Below are positions 21,150 to 31,694 of a DNA stretch of 58,000 nucleotides, piece after piece (position 1 is the first letter of the stretch; each line of letters starts with the position of its first letter). Both the position numbers and the translations under genes were made by a program. The notes under the pieces are model-generated. The model was not told the DNA's origin and ran no database searches. It worked only from the letters and a program-made list of their open reading frames with translations. This stretch comes from Adiantum capillus-veneris. Its lineage: Eukaryota > Streptophyta > Polypodiopsida > Polypodiales > Pteridaceae. The stretch covers positions 35,805,598-35,863,597 of the forward strand of contig CM043962.1 of NCBI GenBank assembly GCA_014529385.2, read 5' to 3'.

Positions 21150-22233
21150 TCAGATCGAGGCTCGGGGCAGCACTGCAGGAGGCTAGAGTCACCAACTCAG
21201 ATTGGAGTGAAATTCGACAGGCGAAGACACGGACCCAAATCCTGTGGAAAAGCCCAAAGGGCTTGTGTTCTCAGAATTTCATTCTGAGGTCATCTCGGCC
21301 ACCGTTCAGCTTCGACAAAGGTCTGTGCAGGCCATTTTCGACTACGTGGTCTCAACGGGTGCAGATCCGACTCTGCAAATTTGGGGTTTTCGGCCTACGA
21401 CTGCAGGTGCTGAGGATATCGACACTCCCAGAGTGTTGATTTGTGGTTGTCTACACATCGAAGGACGGCTCACAGTTCTTGGAGGCGTGTCACATACGAC
21501 ACGGGCGCATCTACACAGACTGTACGCGACATCCACTAGTTCATCAGGTAGCTTGTGTTTGCTGCTTGATATTCCAGATTTCATCCTGACATTGCAGGTA
21601 CTTCCACATGGGATGTATTGTCAGAGATGATGTATGTTTGTTGAGGGTTTGCTGGCTGTGAGTCACACAGCAAACAACCGCCGCAGCGGTTACATCATAT
21701 AGTGGGAAATTTGTGGATGTATGACTTTGTGGGAAGTCTATGTATTGTCAGATTTACTGCAGCCTTTGTTGAGGGTCGAGTGAGGTTTTATTGAGCTGGG
21801 GGATTCTCGAATGTTGAGATCCTTTCGGTGATACAGGTCTTGGAGCGATCCCTCGAGCACCCTTAGATAGGCAGCTAAGATGTATTGACTGTGAGTTAGA
21901 CAGTTGGGATTGCATCTTTGCTTTACTGCCGTTGAGGCATTGTCACAGTCTATGCTTACACGACAGTGACAGGACAGTGAGAGACAGTACAGGTGCAGGA
22001 CAGGTTTACCCGCAGCTTACAGTGTCAGAGAGACAGTGTTCTTTGAGCTGTTTTTTTTTTTTGTCTGTTTTTAGTACACCAGAGCCATTTACAAAGGAGA
22101 CTCTGCCAAAATTTTTGCAGAATCTGAAGCTTTCTTGGTTCATTTGACAGGTTGATATTAGTTCAGAGGTCAGTTTACAGGGGAAACTCTGCCGAATTTT
22201 TCCCAGGGAAGTAAACTACTGTGAAGCGTAGCT
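21150..22233 (+). other. copia-2 leader (about 1.1 kb) with repeated 20-nt motif
   Basis: This is a long untranslated leader with many upstream ATGs, including a 128-codon frame (21,244-21,630) without a recognisable domain. Two copies of GGARACTCTGCCRAAWTTTT sit at 22,091-22,115 and 22,177-22,200. The second ends 34 nt before the gag ATG. The same motif lies about 35 nt before gag in copia-1. The leader is much longer than a primer-binding site needs, so packaging or translation signals are plausible. Confidence 0.6.
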
Positions 22234-23019
22234 ATGGCTGGATCACAGGACAGTGCTCTTTACAATAGCAAGAAGCTGGATGGAACCAATTTCCCATTGT
22301 GGAAGAAGCAGATTTGGCACGTGTTGGTACAAAAGAAGCAGATAAAACCTATAAAGCTCAAGGGGATAAAACCAGAAGATATGGACGAAGATGAATGGAG
22401 CGAAATGGATGAATTGGCACTTTCTACCATTATGCTGACTTTGGCAGAAAGCGTTTACTTCAATGTAGCAGACGAGATGTCGGCTTATCAAGCATGGTTA
22501 AAGATGAGTGATCTTTATGAGAAGCAGAGTGCAGCTTCACAGGTATACTGGCTTAAGAAGCTTGTTGACTTGAAGATGAAAGAAGGGACACATATGTCCA
22601 ATCATCTGAATGAATTCAACACAATCTATAATCACTTGTCAGCTCAAGGTGTCAAGTTTGATGAACCTGTTAGAGCTATGTTCCTGTTGATCACATTGCC
22701 AAAAAGTTGGGACACTTTTCGCACAGATTTGAGTAATTCTGCACCTCCAGATGGTTTGAACATAGCAGGTGTAGAAGGAAGTCTACTTACTGAAGAAACC
22801 AATAGAAAGAAAATGGACAAAGGCAAAGGAACAGCCTTAGTTGTCAGGGGAAGGACCAAAGAAAAGTACAAAGGTGGAAAGAGGAATCAGTCTCGTAGAA
22901 AGTCCCGCAGTGCTAAAGGCAAGAGTGACATAGAATGCTACCATTGAAGCAAGAAGGGTCACATGAAAAGAGACTGCAGAGAATGGAAAGCAGAAAAAGG
23001 CAAAGAGAAAGCTGAAGAC
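22234..23019 (+). pseudogene. copia-2 gag (nonsense codon in the zinc knuckle)
   Basis: The frame opens with M-A-G-S-Q and runs through L-D-G-T-N-F-P-L-W-K, the usual start of copia gag (UBN2-type capsid), and a basic Lys/Arg-rich stretch. It ends at TGA 22,945-22,947, inside the CCHC knuckle: C-Y-H, stop, then S-K-K-G-H-M-K-R-D-C continues in frame. The stop therefore replaces the second zinc-binding Cys. Start chosen because it is the first ATG after the leader motifs and matches gag N-termini. Confidence 0.9.
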
Positions 23020-23697
23020 CATGGTGAGAAGAACAAGTCCTCAGTGAAGATTCAAGAAATAAATGTGACAAACATTGTTGCAGAGGATGACAGTCTAGTG
23101 TCAGGAGACATCTACTTCTTGAAGAATACAATGGACTCAGATTTTCTTACAGCATCTGATGGAAATGCACTAAGTGACTGGATTATAGACTCATGGGCAT
23201 CACTTCATGTGTCTCCAAACAAGGAGTGGTTTACCTCTTATGTGACCACTAAAGATCATGTTCGGCTAGGCAATGGACAGACATGTGAGATCTTAGGTGT
23301 TGGAGATATTCAATTGAAGTTTCAGAATGGCTCTTCTTTCACGCTGAAGAATGTGAGACATGTTCCCGCAATTACAAAGAGCTTGATCAGCACAGGTTTA
23401 CTTGATAATGTTGGCTACGTCACCACTTTTGGACAGAACATGTGGAAGATATCCAAGGGTTCTATGATAGTAGCACATGGAGTAAAGTCTGGAGGACTTT
23501 ACATGATCTATGTATCAAATGTCTCTAAAAATGTAATCAATGTAACTGAGCAGCCGAACGTTTCTTTGTGGCATAGCCGGTTAGGACATATGTCCAAGAA
23601 GGGAATGGAAATCTTGTCTCGTTCTGGTTATTTGCCTGGATTTTCCTTTAATGATTTTGAATTCTGTGAACATTGTGTGTATGGTAAGCAAACATAG
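22963..23697 (+). pseudogene. copia-2 protease and pre-integrase region (damaged active site)
   Basis: The frame continues from gag through the end of the knuckle and a Lys/Glu-rich linker. The protease active site reads I-I-D-S-W-A-S (23,182-23,202). Retropepsins of copia have D-S-G here, so the Gly next to the catalytic pair is Trp (TGG, 23,194-23,196), probably inactivating. The pre-integrase motif W-H-S-R-L-G-H-M and C-E-H-C-V-Y-G-K (zinc finger) follow, then a TAG at 23,695-23,697. Confidence 0.88.
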
Positions 23698-25857
23698 CAG
23701 CCACATAAGCATAGAAGCAGTAGAAGAGATACACAGTTGGCACTTGTTCATAGTGATTTGTGTGGACCTATGCCTAACCTATCTCTAGGGGGAGCTTCTT
23801 ACTTTATGACATTTATAGATGATTACTCGAGGAAAGTTTGGGTTTACTTTCTCAAGCACAAGGACGAAGCGTTTAGTGTTTTCAAAACGTTTGTGACACT
23901 TGTGGAGAATCAGAGTGGCAAGAAGCTTAAATGCTTACGCACTGACAATGGTGGAGAGTATGTTTCAAAGGCCTTTCAAGATTTTTGTGAGTCAAAAGGT
24001 ATAAAACGTGAACTTACTGCTCCTTACAATCCTCCTCAAAATGGTGTTGCTGAGAGGATGAATAGGACCATACAAGAGAAGGTCAGAAGTATGTTGTCTA
24101 ATGCACAGCTGCCAAATGGGTTTTGGGCTGAAGTTGTATCAACAGCTGTTCATCTTGTAAATAGATCTCCTAGCAAGGTTTTGCAGAAGGATTCAGTGCC
24201 AGAGATGGTATGGTCAGGCAAAATGCCCTCATACAAGCATCTCAGAGTCTTTGGTTGTGAGGCATATACTCACGTTCCAAAGGAATTTAGGAAAAAACTT
24301 GAGCCAAAGAGTAGAAAGTGCATCTTTCTAGGCTATGGTAATTCTGGTGAGAGATGGGGTATAGACTTTGGGATCCCGAATCCAGAAAGGTTGTCCGCAA
24401 CAATGATGTTCACTTTAATGAATCCAAATATCATTTTAAACCAGAGAGGGTTGAGGAGATTAGAAGAGTTGTCTTCCAAGAAGATGGACCTGCACGTGCA
24501 AGACAAAATGTCAGGGCTCAAGAGGAGCAAGGATAGGATAGAGCCACCTATTGTGCGTAGATCTGGACGTGTCACGCGACCTCCTGATAGGTTTGTTCAA
24601 TATATGAACTATGTCATGTTGAATGATTGCAATGAGACTTCATGTTACAAGGAAGCAGTGCAAATGAAGGACTCTGGGAATTGGCAATTGGCCATGCAGT
24701 TAGAGATGACAGCTCTGCATAAAAACAAGACATGGAAGCTCGTTAAATTACCACAGGGCAAAAAGTCTCTACCTTGTAAATGGGTTTACAAGTATAAGAT
24801 CACCGCTCCTGATAGTCAGCCAAAGTACAAAGCAAGGCTTGTTGCCAAGGGCTTTAAGCAAGAACAAGGCATTGACTTTGATGAAGTCTTCTCTCTGGTG
24901 GTCAAGATGACTACATTGAGATGCTTTCTTGCATTGGTTGCCATATTAGATTTGGTGTTGCACCAAATGGATGTCAAGACAGCGTTCTTGCACGGTGATT
25001 TAGATGTGGAAATTTACATGCAGCAGCCAGAAGGGTTTGTTGAGAAAGGCAAGGAAGATTGGGTATGCCAGTTGTTAAAGAGTCTTTATGGCTTAAAACA
25101 ATCACCGAGGGCATGGTACCATAAATTCCACAAGTTTATGCTTTCTCAAGGCTACAAGTGTAGTGAGTTTGATCACTGTCTATATACAAAGAAGGCTAAG
25201 GATGGTAGTTGGCTGATCCTTATTTTGTATGTGGATGACATGTTGATTGCTGGCAAGCACTTGGAAGAAATTTCAGCTTTGAAGTCAAAGATGGCAAAAT
25301 CGTTTGACATGAAAGACATGGGTGAGGCAAGTCATATACTTGGTATGCGCATTGAGAGAGACAGATCAAAGAAGTTGATTTGGTTATCTCAAACAGAGTA
25401 TATTGACAAGGTTTTGCAACGTTTCAATATGGAGAAGGGAAAGGCATTGAGTGTTCCATTGCCACCATATGTGAAACTTAGCAAACAAGATTGTCCTGTG
25501 TCTGAGGAAGAACAGGCTGAAATGGATAAGATTCCATATGCGTCTGCAATGGGTAGTTTGATGTATGCAATGATTGCTACTCGCCCAGACATTGCATTTG
25601 CAGTGGGAGTAGTAAGTCGATACATGTCAAACCCAGGCAAGAAACATTGGGAGGCAGTGAAAGGAATATTGAGATACCTGAAAGCTACAAAGAGTATGCG
25701 TATATGCTATGGGAGTCAGGAACTAAGTGTAAAGGGTTTTACAGACTCAGATTATGCAGGTGACTTAGACAACCAAAGGTCTACGTCAGGGTATGTCTTT
25801 ACATTGGCTGGTGGAGCAGTATCATGGCGTTCTAGATTACAAGATTGTGTTACTTAG
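23698..25857 (+). pseudogene. copia-2 integrase, reverse transcriptase and start of RNase H
   Basis: The integrase core shows L-V-H-S-D-L, L-R-T-D-N-G-G-E-Y and N-G-V-A-E-R-M-N (DDE triad). A frameshift near 24,345 and a compensating one near 24,535 leave about 60 codons in another frame. RT follows with W-V-Y-K-Y-K, Y-K-A-R-L-V-A-K-G, Y-G-L-K-Q-S-P-R-A-W and catalytic Y-V-D-D (25,228-25,239). RNase H begins with F-T-D-S-D-Y-A-G-D. The frame ends at TAG 25,855-25,857, inside RNase H. Confidence 0.92.
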
Positions 25858-26187
25858 TCTACTACAGAGGTTGAATATGTTGCAGCATCAGAGGCATGCA
25901 AAGAATCAATTTGGCTTAATCGACTAGTAACAGATTTTGGAATCAAAGAAGAGATGCCTGTGTTATATTGTGATAGTCAAAGTGCTATACAATTGGCTCG
26001 CAATCCAGTTTATCACTCAAAGACAAAGCATGTGGATGTGAAGTATCATTTCATCAGGGAAATGCTCGAGGATAAGCAACTTCAGCTTGTCAAAGTTCAC
26101 ACCATAGAAAATCCTGCTAATCTACTTACAAAAGGACTTCCCTCAGAGAGCTTTGCGCATTTTTGCAAGCAGTTAGGTGTAGGGTAG
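25858..26187 (+). pseudogene. copia-2 RNase H, C-terminal part
   Basis: Reading continues in the pol frame after the TAG: S-T-T-E-V-E-Y, Y-C-D-S-Q-S-A-I, K-T-K-H-V-D-V-K-Y-H and L-L-T-K-G-L-P, the end of copia RNase H. The natural stop TAG is at 26,185-26,187. Only the upstream nonsense codon separates it from the rest of pol. Confidence 0.9.
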
Positions 26188-26234
26188 TACATCGCTTCTC
26201 TACATCTCTTGTATATTAGCTTGTATAGTAGCTT

Positions 26235-26276
26235 CTCCCACACTTAAAGTACCACATTGGACTTTAAGTGGGAGGT
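26235..26276 (+). promoter_or_regulatory. Hairpin containing the polypurine tract of copia-2
   Basis: CTCCCACACTTAAAGT (26,235-26,250) pairs with ACTTTAAGTGGGAG (26,261-26,274) across a 10-nt loop, with two unpaired bases. The polypurine tract AAGTGGGAGG, which primes plus-strand DNA, forms the 3' arm. The 3' LTR starts two bases later. Confidence 0.75.
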
Positions 26277-26468
26277 TGTTGGGGTATAAAGCCCAATGTG
26301 GTCGCCCAGGTAAGTGGGCGGGCCGCCAGGTATGTACACATATTCTTTTGTAAAAACCTAATAAGAACTCACTATGCTCTACACATTACAGAAGAGCGAG
26401 TTCACCATATCGTCGTGCTCTTCTTCTCGCACTCTCTCTCGCATCGCACTCCCGCTCGTACTCCTTCA
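26277..26468 (+). mobile_element. 3' LTR of copia-2
   Basis: 192 bp, TGTTGGGG to CTCCTTCA, followed by the CACAT target duplication and gypsy-1 RT sequence. Confidence 0.95.
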
Positions 26469-27619
26469 CACATACCTATAAAGCTTCTTAGTTCATGAAG
26501 ATCCTTTGGTTTAGGCCATCCTTTTATTACCTCTAACTTTGATGGATCCATTTGGATGCCATATTGAGAGATAATGTGACTTAAATAATGAATCTCTTTC
26601 AAGAAAAATTCACTTTTCTTTCGATTAACATAAGGTTTATTCTCTCTTAAAACTTGAAATATTACCGGGAGGTGTTACTTGTGTTCGTCTAATGAATTAG
26701 AGTAGATGATAATATCATCAAAGAACACTCCAGTGAAGGTTCAATGAGGCCTGAACAACTTCTCCATCAAGCGGTTGAATGTGGCTGGTGCATTGGTCAA
26801 GCCAAAAGGCATGACAATGTATTCGTAAAGACCAAACGTGGTGCAAAATGCGGTCTTTACAATGTCTTGATCAACTATCCTTATTTGATGATAGCCACTT
26901 TTTAGGTCAATCCTACTAAAATAGGTTGATCCTTGTAGCTTATCAAATAGGTCTTCTACCCGTGGAACGGGAAACCTGTTCTTGATAGCGATCCTATTTA
27001 GTGCTCTATAGTCAACACACATGCGATATGTGCCGTCTTTCTTTTGCACTAATAGCACAGGTGAGCAAAATGGAGATGAGCTAGGCCTAACCATGCCCTT
27101 CTCAACTAACTCATGCACTTGCCGCATAATCTCCTCTTGTTGAGCTTGAGAAACTCTATAAGGAGGTTTGCTAGGCGGTGAAATTCCTGGAAGAAGTTCA
27201 ATTGCATGGTCATCATTACCTCGTTTAGGAGGTAGCTCACAAGGGATGTCGTCAATAAAAACATCTTGAAACCCCTTGAGGTAATTGGATAACTCTAATT
27301 CCTTTTGGTTGCTTTTATTTTCTTTCGCTAAAGCATTAGGTTTGTTTTGAGAATCTTTAACAAAAATCATGTACACAGAAATAAAGCTCTTTATTGACTT
27401 GTTGAAAGCTGGTGTATGTACAATGGGGATAGTGTTATCCATTTCCTTAGCATCTTTATACATGTCTTTTTCCCTGAACTTAAAGGAGATTCTCCTTTCA
27501 GGGAATTTAACATTGGCAGCCAGGCGATCAAACCATGGTGCCCCTAGGATTACATCCTCATGCTTGAGAGGAGAGATAAAGAAGTCCTCTTTGTCCACAT
27601 AGCTTTGGACATGAAGCCT
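26469..27619 (-). pseudogene. gypsy-1 protease end and reverse transcriptase (inverted)
   Basis: On the minus strand the frame 27,622-26,741 starts in the protease C-terminal region ([11 protein letters not shown]) and runs into [36 protein letters not shown]. After a frame break near 26,745 the catalytic F-F-D-D-I-I-I-Y-S follows. Then come I-S-Q-Y-G-I-Q-M-D-P and L-R-S-F-I-G-M, where copia-2 interrupts. The active-site Asp of the protease lies outside the retained segment; the block begins abruptly at 27,619. Confidence 0.9.
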
Positions 27620-28560
27620 CATGCGAACGGATCACCAAAGTCGTAAGTACTTCATGACGCAGACCAAGCTCTCTGACAAACAAATGAGGTGGGCAAATTT
27701 CCTTTCGCAATTTCATTTTCATATTGCTCACATTGTTGGCAAGCATAATCAAGTAGCAGATGCACTCTCAAGACGGCCGAGAGTAAATGCGGTTTCCATA
27801 GCAACTCACAATGATCTATCTTCAATGATAGATGAGTATTCTATTGATCCCAATTTTAGAGATGTGATTTCAGCCCTTGCATTAGGGAAGAAATAAGAAC
27901 CATTTACTTTACAAGATGGTTATCTTCTCTATGGCAATAGACTATGCGTTACTAACTCACTACGTGAGAAAGTAATGTATGAATCTCATGATCCTCCTTA
28001 TGCGGGGCATAGAGGGATTCAGTCTACCTTAAAGGGAATTGAAACATATTTCTATTGGCCTACCATGAAAGTGAACATACAAGAATATGTTTCTAAATGT
28101 GTGGTATGCCAAAAGACAAAATTTGATAGAGGGAAGCAACCTGGATTGCTTCAACCCTTGCCAATCCCTAATTCACCATGGGAGAGCATATCCATGGATT
28201 TTATCTTTGGATTGCCTAAGTCTATTCATGGGAATATGGACGATAGTAGACAGGTTCAGTAAACAAGCTCATTTTATACCTGTCAAAAAGACTATCAAAA
28301 CCCATCAAATGGCAACCCTCTTCATTTCACAATTTCAAGTACCATGGCTTGCTAATGTCCATAGTGTCGGATAGAGATCCTAGAATGACCAGTAATTTTT
28401 GGAAGGGTCTCTTTGAGAATTTAGGGACAAGGCTAAACTTCTCTTCGGCCTATCATCCACAAACGGATGGCCAAAGTGAAATAGCTAACCTAACAATTCT
28501 CGATCTACTAAAAGCCTATGTAACGTAAGTAGATCAAAGATCCCAATGGGAGAAGTACTT
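27620..28560 (+). pseudogene. gypsy-1 RNase H end and integrase (plus strand)
   Basis: Starts abruptly with R-T-D-H-Q-S, the second part of RNase H, then L-S-D-K-Q-M-R-W-A-N-F and V-A-D-A-L-S-R-R. A TAA near 27,894 is followed in frame by the integrase zinc region (H-D-P-P-Y-A-G-H, C-V-V-C-Q-K-T-K). Core motifs: M-D-F-I-F-G-L-P, then after a frameshift near 28,235 V-D-R-F-S-K-Q-A-H-F, a second frameshift near 28,335, S-D-R-D-P-R-M and Q-T-D-G-Q-S-E. All three catalytic acids can be located in changing frames. Confidence 0.88.
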
Positions 28561-29314
28561 ACCCTTAGTGGAGTATGCTTACATACTTCCACAGGAAGTA
28601 TACTTCCACAGGAAAAGCACATTTCGAGGTAATTGAGGGAAGATAAAAAAGTCCCTTTCTACTTAAGGTACATGGGAAGATCTTCGCTGCAGATGAGTAT
28701 AGCCGAGACCTACAAGAATCTTTTCAAAAGATTAAGGATGCTATCTCTATCTCACAACAAAGGCAAAAGGCTGTTGCTGACAAGCACAGAAGAGCCCAAG
28801 CCTTTAAAGAAAATGATTGGGTCTTATTAAAATTTCCCAAGGCTCGATTAAGGGACACGACGGGCAAGAATCCTACAGGACACCAAAAGTACTATGCTAA
28901 ACTAGCAAAAAGGTACTATGGTCCCTTCCAGATTCTTAGCCAATCAATGAGATGGCCTATCAACTCAAGTTGCCCAATCATTGGCTCATACACAATGCTT
29001 TCCATGTGAGCCTATTAAAGCCTTACAAAGGAGAGCCACCTCAAGAACCAACTACTGAAGACCCACCGGAGATCGAGGACCAAGAAGAGGTGCTGCAGCC
29101 CGAGTCCATTCTACGACATGAATACAAGGTACTAAGAGGCGGTAAGACTATCCGACAATATCTTATTAAGTTTAAGAATTATCCTTTTGAAGATGGTAGA
29201 TGGATGCAAGGCATACAATTAAAGGATAACCTAAACCTTGTCAATGCTTACAATGCTTCCCAAGGTAAGCAAATGTACAAAATGTTAAAAATGAACAAAG
29301 TTTTTGTCTTATAA
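28561..29314 (+). pseudogene. gypsy-1 integrase C-terminus and chromodomain-like tail
   Basis: 28,561-28,950 is the integrase C-terminal region in broken frames, with a G-P-F-Q-I-L segment near 28,920. 28,952-29,314 is open: L-P-N-H-W-L-I-H-N-A-F-H-V-S-L-L-K-P-Y, an acidic linker, then I-L-R-H-E-Y-K-V-L and Y-L-I-K-F-K-N-Y-P-F-E-D-G-R-W. This resembles a chromodomain with the first aromatic residue altered. Chromodomains on gypsy integrases direct insertion to heterochromatin. This places the family among chromoviruses, by inference. Confidence 0.8.
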
Positions 29315-29587
29315 GACTCTCTTTTTCTTTATTGTGCACAAAAATGAAGTAGTATGCATGCTTAGATCAAGTTTGCGGAGACGACGTCTCCCAAACACCA
29401 AGTAGAGCTTGTCACTCTACTATGGAAGACTGATAGGACTAATGTGCAGACATGATTGCGGCAGCCTCAAGCTCTCAAGCGCCAAATGGACTAGTCATCC
29501 ATTGTGTAATGATGTAGTAGGGTAACATAGGGATCCTCTACCCGCTAAGAAAAGGACTAATGAATATGCTTTATCTTCTCTACCGCA
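29315..29587 (+). other. gypsy-1 3' untranslated region
   Basis: Noncoding sequence between the end of pol and the 3' LTR. It includes the palindrome GGAGACGACGTCTCC (about 29,376-29,390). No convincing polypurine tract adjoins the LTR. Confidence 0.5.
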
Positions 29588-29921
29588 TGTTAAACTGATC
29601 ATTTAATATGGGGAAGTGCCAGGGGAGAAAAAGCTAGAATATTGGTTAAGCTAGCAGACCAGCCACAGTAGGGATCCAAAGGAGGGAAAATAGGGATCCA
29701 AATGGGGGGACATTTGCAAAAGAGCCATGTGAAACAATGGGCTTAACAGACCCTAAGGTTTAGCCCATTAGGACTTCCAAAATGCTAAGGTTCCAAAATT
29801 CAAAGGTTGTGTCCAAAGGTCAAGCATGGGGGGGAATGGATGCTTTGTGTGTGCCCCAAGAGTCTTTACAAATCCCTACATAGGAGGAGGCGAGCCTTGG
29901 GAGTAGGGGATGAGAGAGAAA

Positions 29922-29972
<51 letters not shown>

Positions 29973-31164
29973 GCTCCCTTTACACAAAGAGAATGAGCGA
30001 CACATGTCAGCTCCCTAGCCCAGATGACCACAAGGTGTACCCAATTCCTATTGGATGGCCTTGGAAGTGGACCAATGAGAATTAGGCTAGAGTAAATCTA
30101 GTTTAATTCATTTAGAAACACTTAATAAAAGAACCAATGAGAATTAATCTCTCTAGAAGATATTGGAAAGTCTCCCAAGGGGTCCAATGAGCATTCAGTA
30201 GCCCAATGGTTTTCATAATTCCTATTGGCCAAGAGGCAAAGGAGTCCATTGAGAGTTTAGTTGCATTTATTAATTACATAAAGATCTCACAAAAGGGGAA
30301 AGGGGGACACATGTAAAAAGGCTATCACTTATACCGCTTAATTATCATTGGCTAGCCCTAGGGAGGTCCAATGAGAGTGGAGCATGAGCAAATAGCAAGA
30401 GGGGTCGACCAAGAGAGGGAGGGGGACTGATTTTTGCAAGGCATTATCACACACACACTCACACAATCTCATGTGTGAAGTAAAGAAGACTTTTTCTCCT
30501 TCTCAAGCATTAATGGAAAGCTTACCACCTACTCCAAGCTTGTGAGAAGGGAGGCCTACACCAACAACTCTTGGCTTTGTGATGCAAATCCAACCAAGAG
30601 CCAAGCTTCAATGCATGCTCATCTCCTCTATCATGCTAATTACTAAGCTAAGCTATGCTAATATGAGTGATTATGTGAGGAGATGTACATCTTTCTTGTA
30701 AGACTACTCCTTCTTCCTCTCAATCTACTCTCATACCCTGCTAGCTCTCACCATCTTCGAAGGTGTGTGAGGTCTTGGGTCTGAGACCGGAGAGAATTGA
30801 TGTTGTGTTTGATAAGTGTTTTGCTTAGTGCATGAAGCTTTCATCTTCATTGCACTAGATATTCTTGAAGGAACACAAATAATTGTATTGTACAATGTCT
30901 CTCTTTATGGGAGAAACCATAATAAAAAGCCTTTTGGAGGGGGGACCGGCTCCATGTAAATCCGGTCCTCAACTGTTGGCAATAGCTTAATTTCTCTTTT
31001 TTTTGAAAGTATTGTTCATGCTATCTAACTAGGTGTTATGCTTTTTGTTGCTCTCTCCACCCAAACACTCTTGTAATTCTCATTAGGAATCTGTTCTAAT
31101 GAAATGCCCATTATGTTCATGCTAATTCCACTACACACAAGTTTTTAGGACATTAAATGTTACA
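29588..31164 (+). mobile_element. 3' LTR of gypsy-1
   Basis: 1577 bp, TGTTAAACTG to AAATGTTACA. It is longer than the 5' LTR mainly because its (AC)n tract is about twice as long (29,923-29,970). Scattered substitutions relative to the 5' LTR, several per cent by eye, indicate an old insertion, older than copia-2. Confidence 0.92.
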
Positions 31165-31572
31165 CATTGTAGAGACGGAAAATCATCAGGAGGGCAAGGT
31201 GATCACACTAGATGCCATAGAGGGGAAATTTGAGCCAGGGCACGAGAAACTTCGATTGTGTGTAATGTTTGCTTCACGCCATGTTTCCAACCCCGTGTGT
31301 GTGTGTGTGTGTGTGAGCGAGAGTAAGCATTCTTAGAATAGTGACTCAGATGGAGAAGAAGGGATGCACGCTAGTTACGTCTCTACTACATAGACATGGG
31401 GTTAAAGGATAAGGGAATGAACGTGAAATTGTCTTTAGGTTGATTGATGATACTCTTTTGGCAAACATTGAAAGCAGACAAATGCACATAACATTATCTC
31501 CATTGTCTTTATGTCATTATTTTCATCATCCATTGCTTGAGGTAAAATTCAGTAGTATCAAGTATGTGGTTA
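31165..31572. other. Unassigned flank of gypsy-1
   Basis: Contains a (GT)n run at about 31,296-31,314. One frame is open for about 44 codons just after the LTR (31,166-31,300) without a recognisable domain. No target-site match to the left flank of gypsy-1. Confidence 0.35.
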
Positions 31573-31651
31573 GGAAAGTCATGAATGGAATTTGCAAAAC
31601 AATTTTTTTTGCCTTTTAGTAAACCATCAACAACTTCATGAACCGGTTTAG

Positions 31652-31694
<43 letters not shown>

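Larger units (their letters stand above)
20943..26468 (+). mobile_element. copia-2: recent Ty1/copia insertion in gypsy-1
   Basis: Complete structure: 5' LTR (20,943-21,135), primer-binding site, long leader, gag-pol, polypurine tract, 3' LTR (26,277-26,468) and 5-bp target-site duplication CACAT on both sides (20,938-20,942 and 26,469-26,473). The LTRs differ by about two substitutions and one single-base indel, so the insertion is young. The coding region carries at least three nonsense codons, two frameshifts and a damaged protease motif, so it could not have moved on its own proteins in this form. Confidence 0.95.
18362..31164 (+). mobile_element. gypsy-1: Ty3/gypsy chromovirus-like element, internally inverted, hosting copia-2
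   Basis: Long LTRs (18,362-19,914 and 29,588-31,164) bound a rearranged element. Plus strand: primer-binding site and the gag start. Minus strand (27,619 back to about 20,604): protease, RT and the first part of RNase H, split by copia-2. Plus strand again from 27,620: the rest of RNase H, integrase and a chromodomain-like tail. Re-inverting the middle block would restore gypsy domain order, with RNase H rejoining where 20,604 would meet 27,620. Most of gag is missing. No matching target-site duplication was found. Confidence 0.88.

Noticed and set aside
21244-21630. 128-codon ORF in the copia-2 leader as a real extra gene
   Set aside because: No recognisable domain, other upstream ATGs are present in the leader, and copia-1 has no counterpart; kept only as a note in the leader entry.
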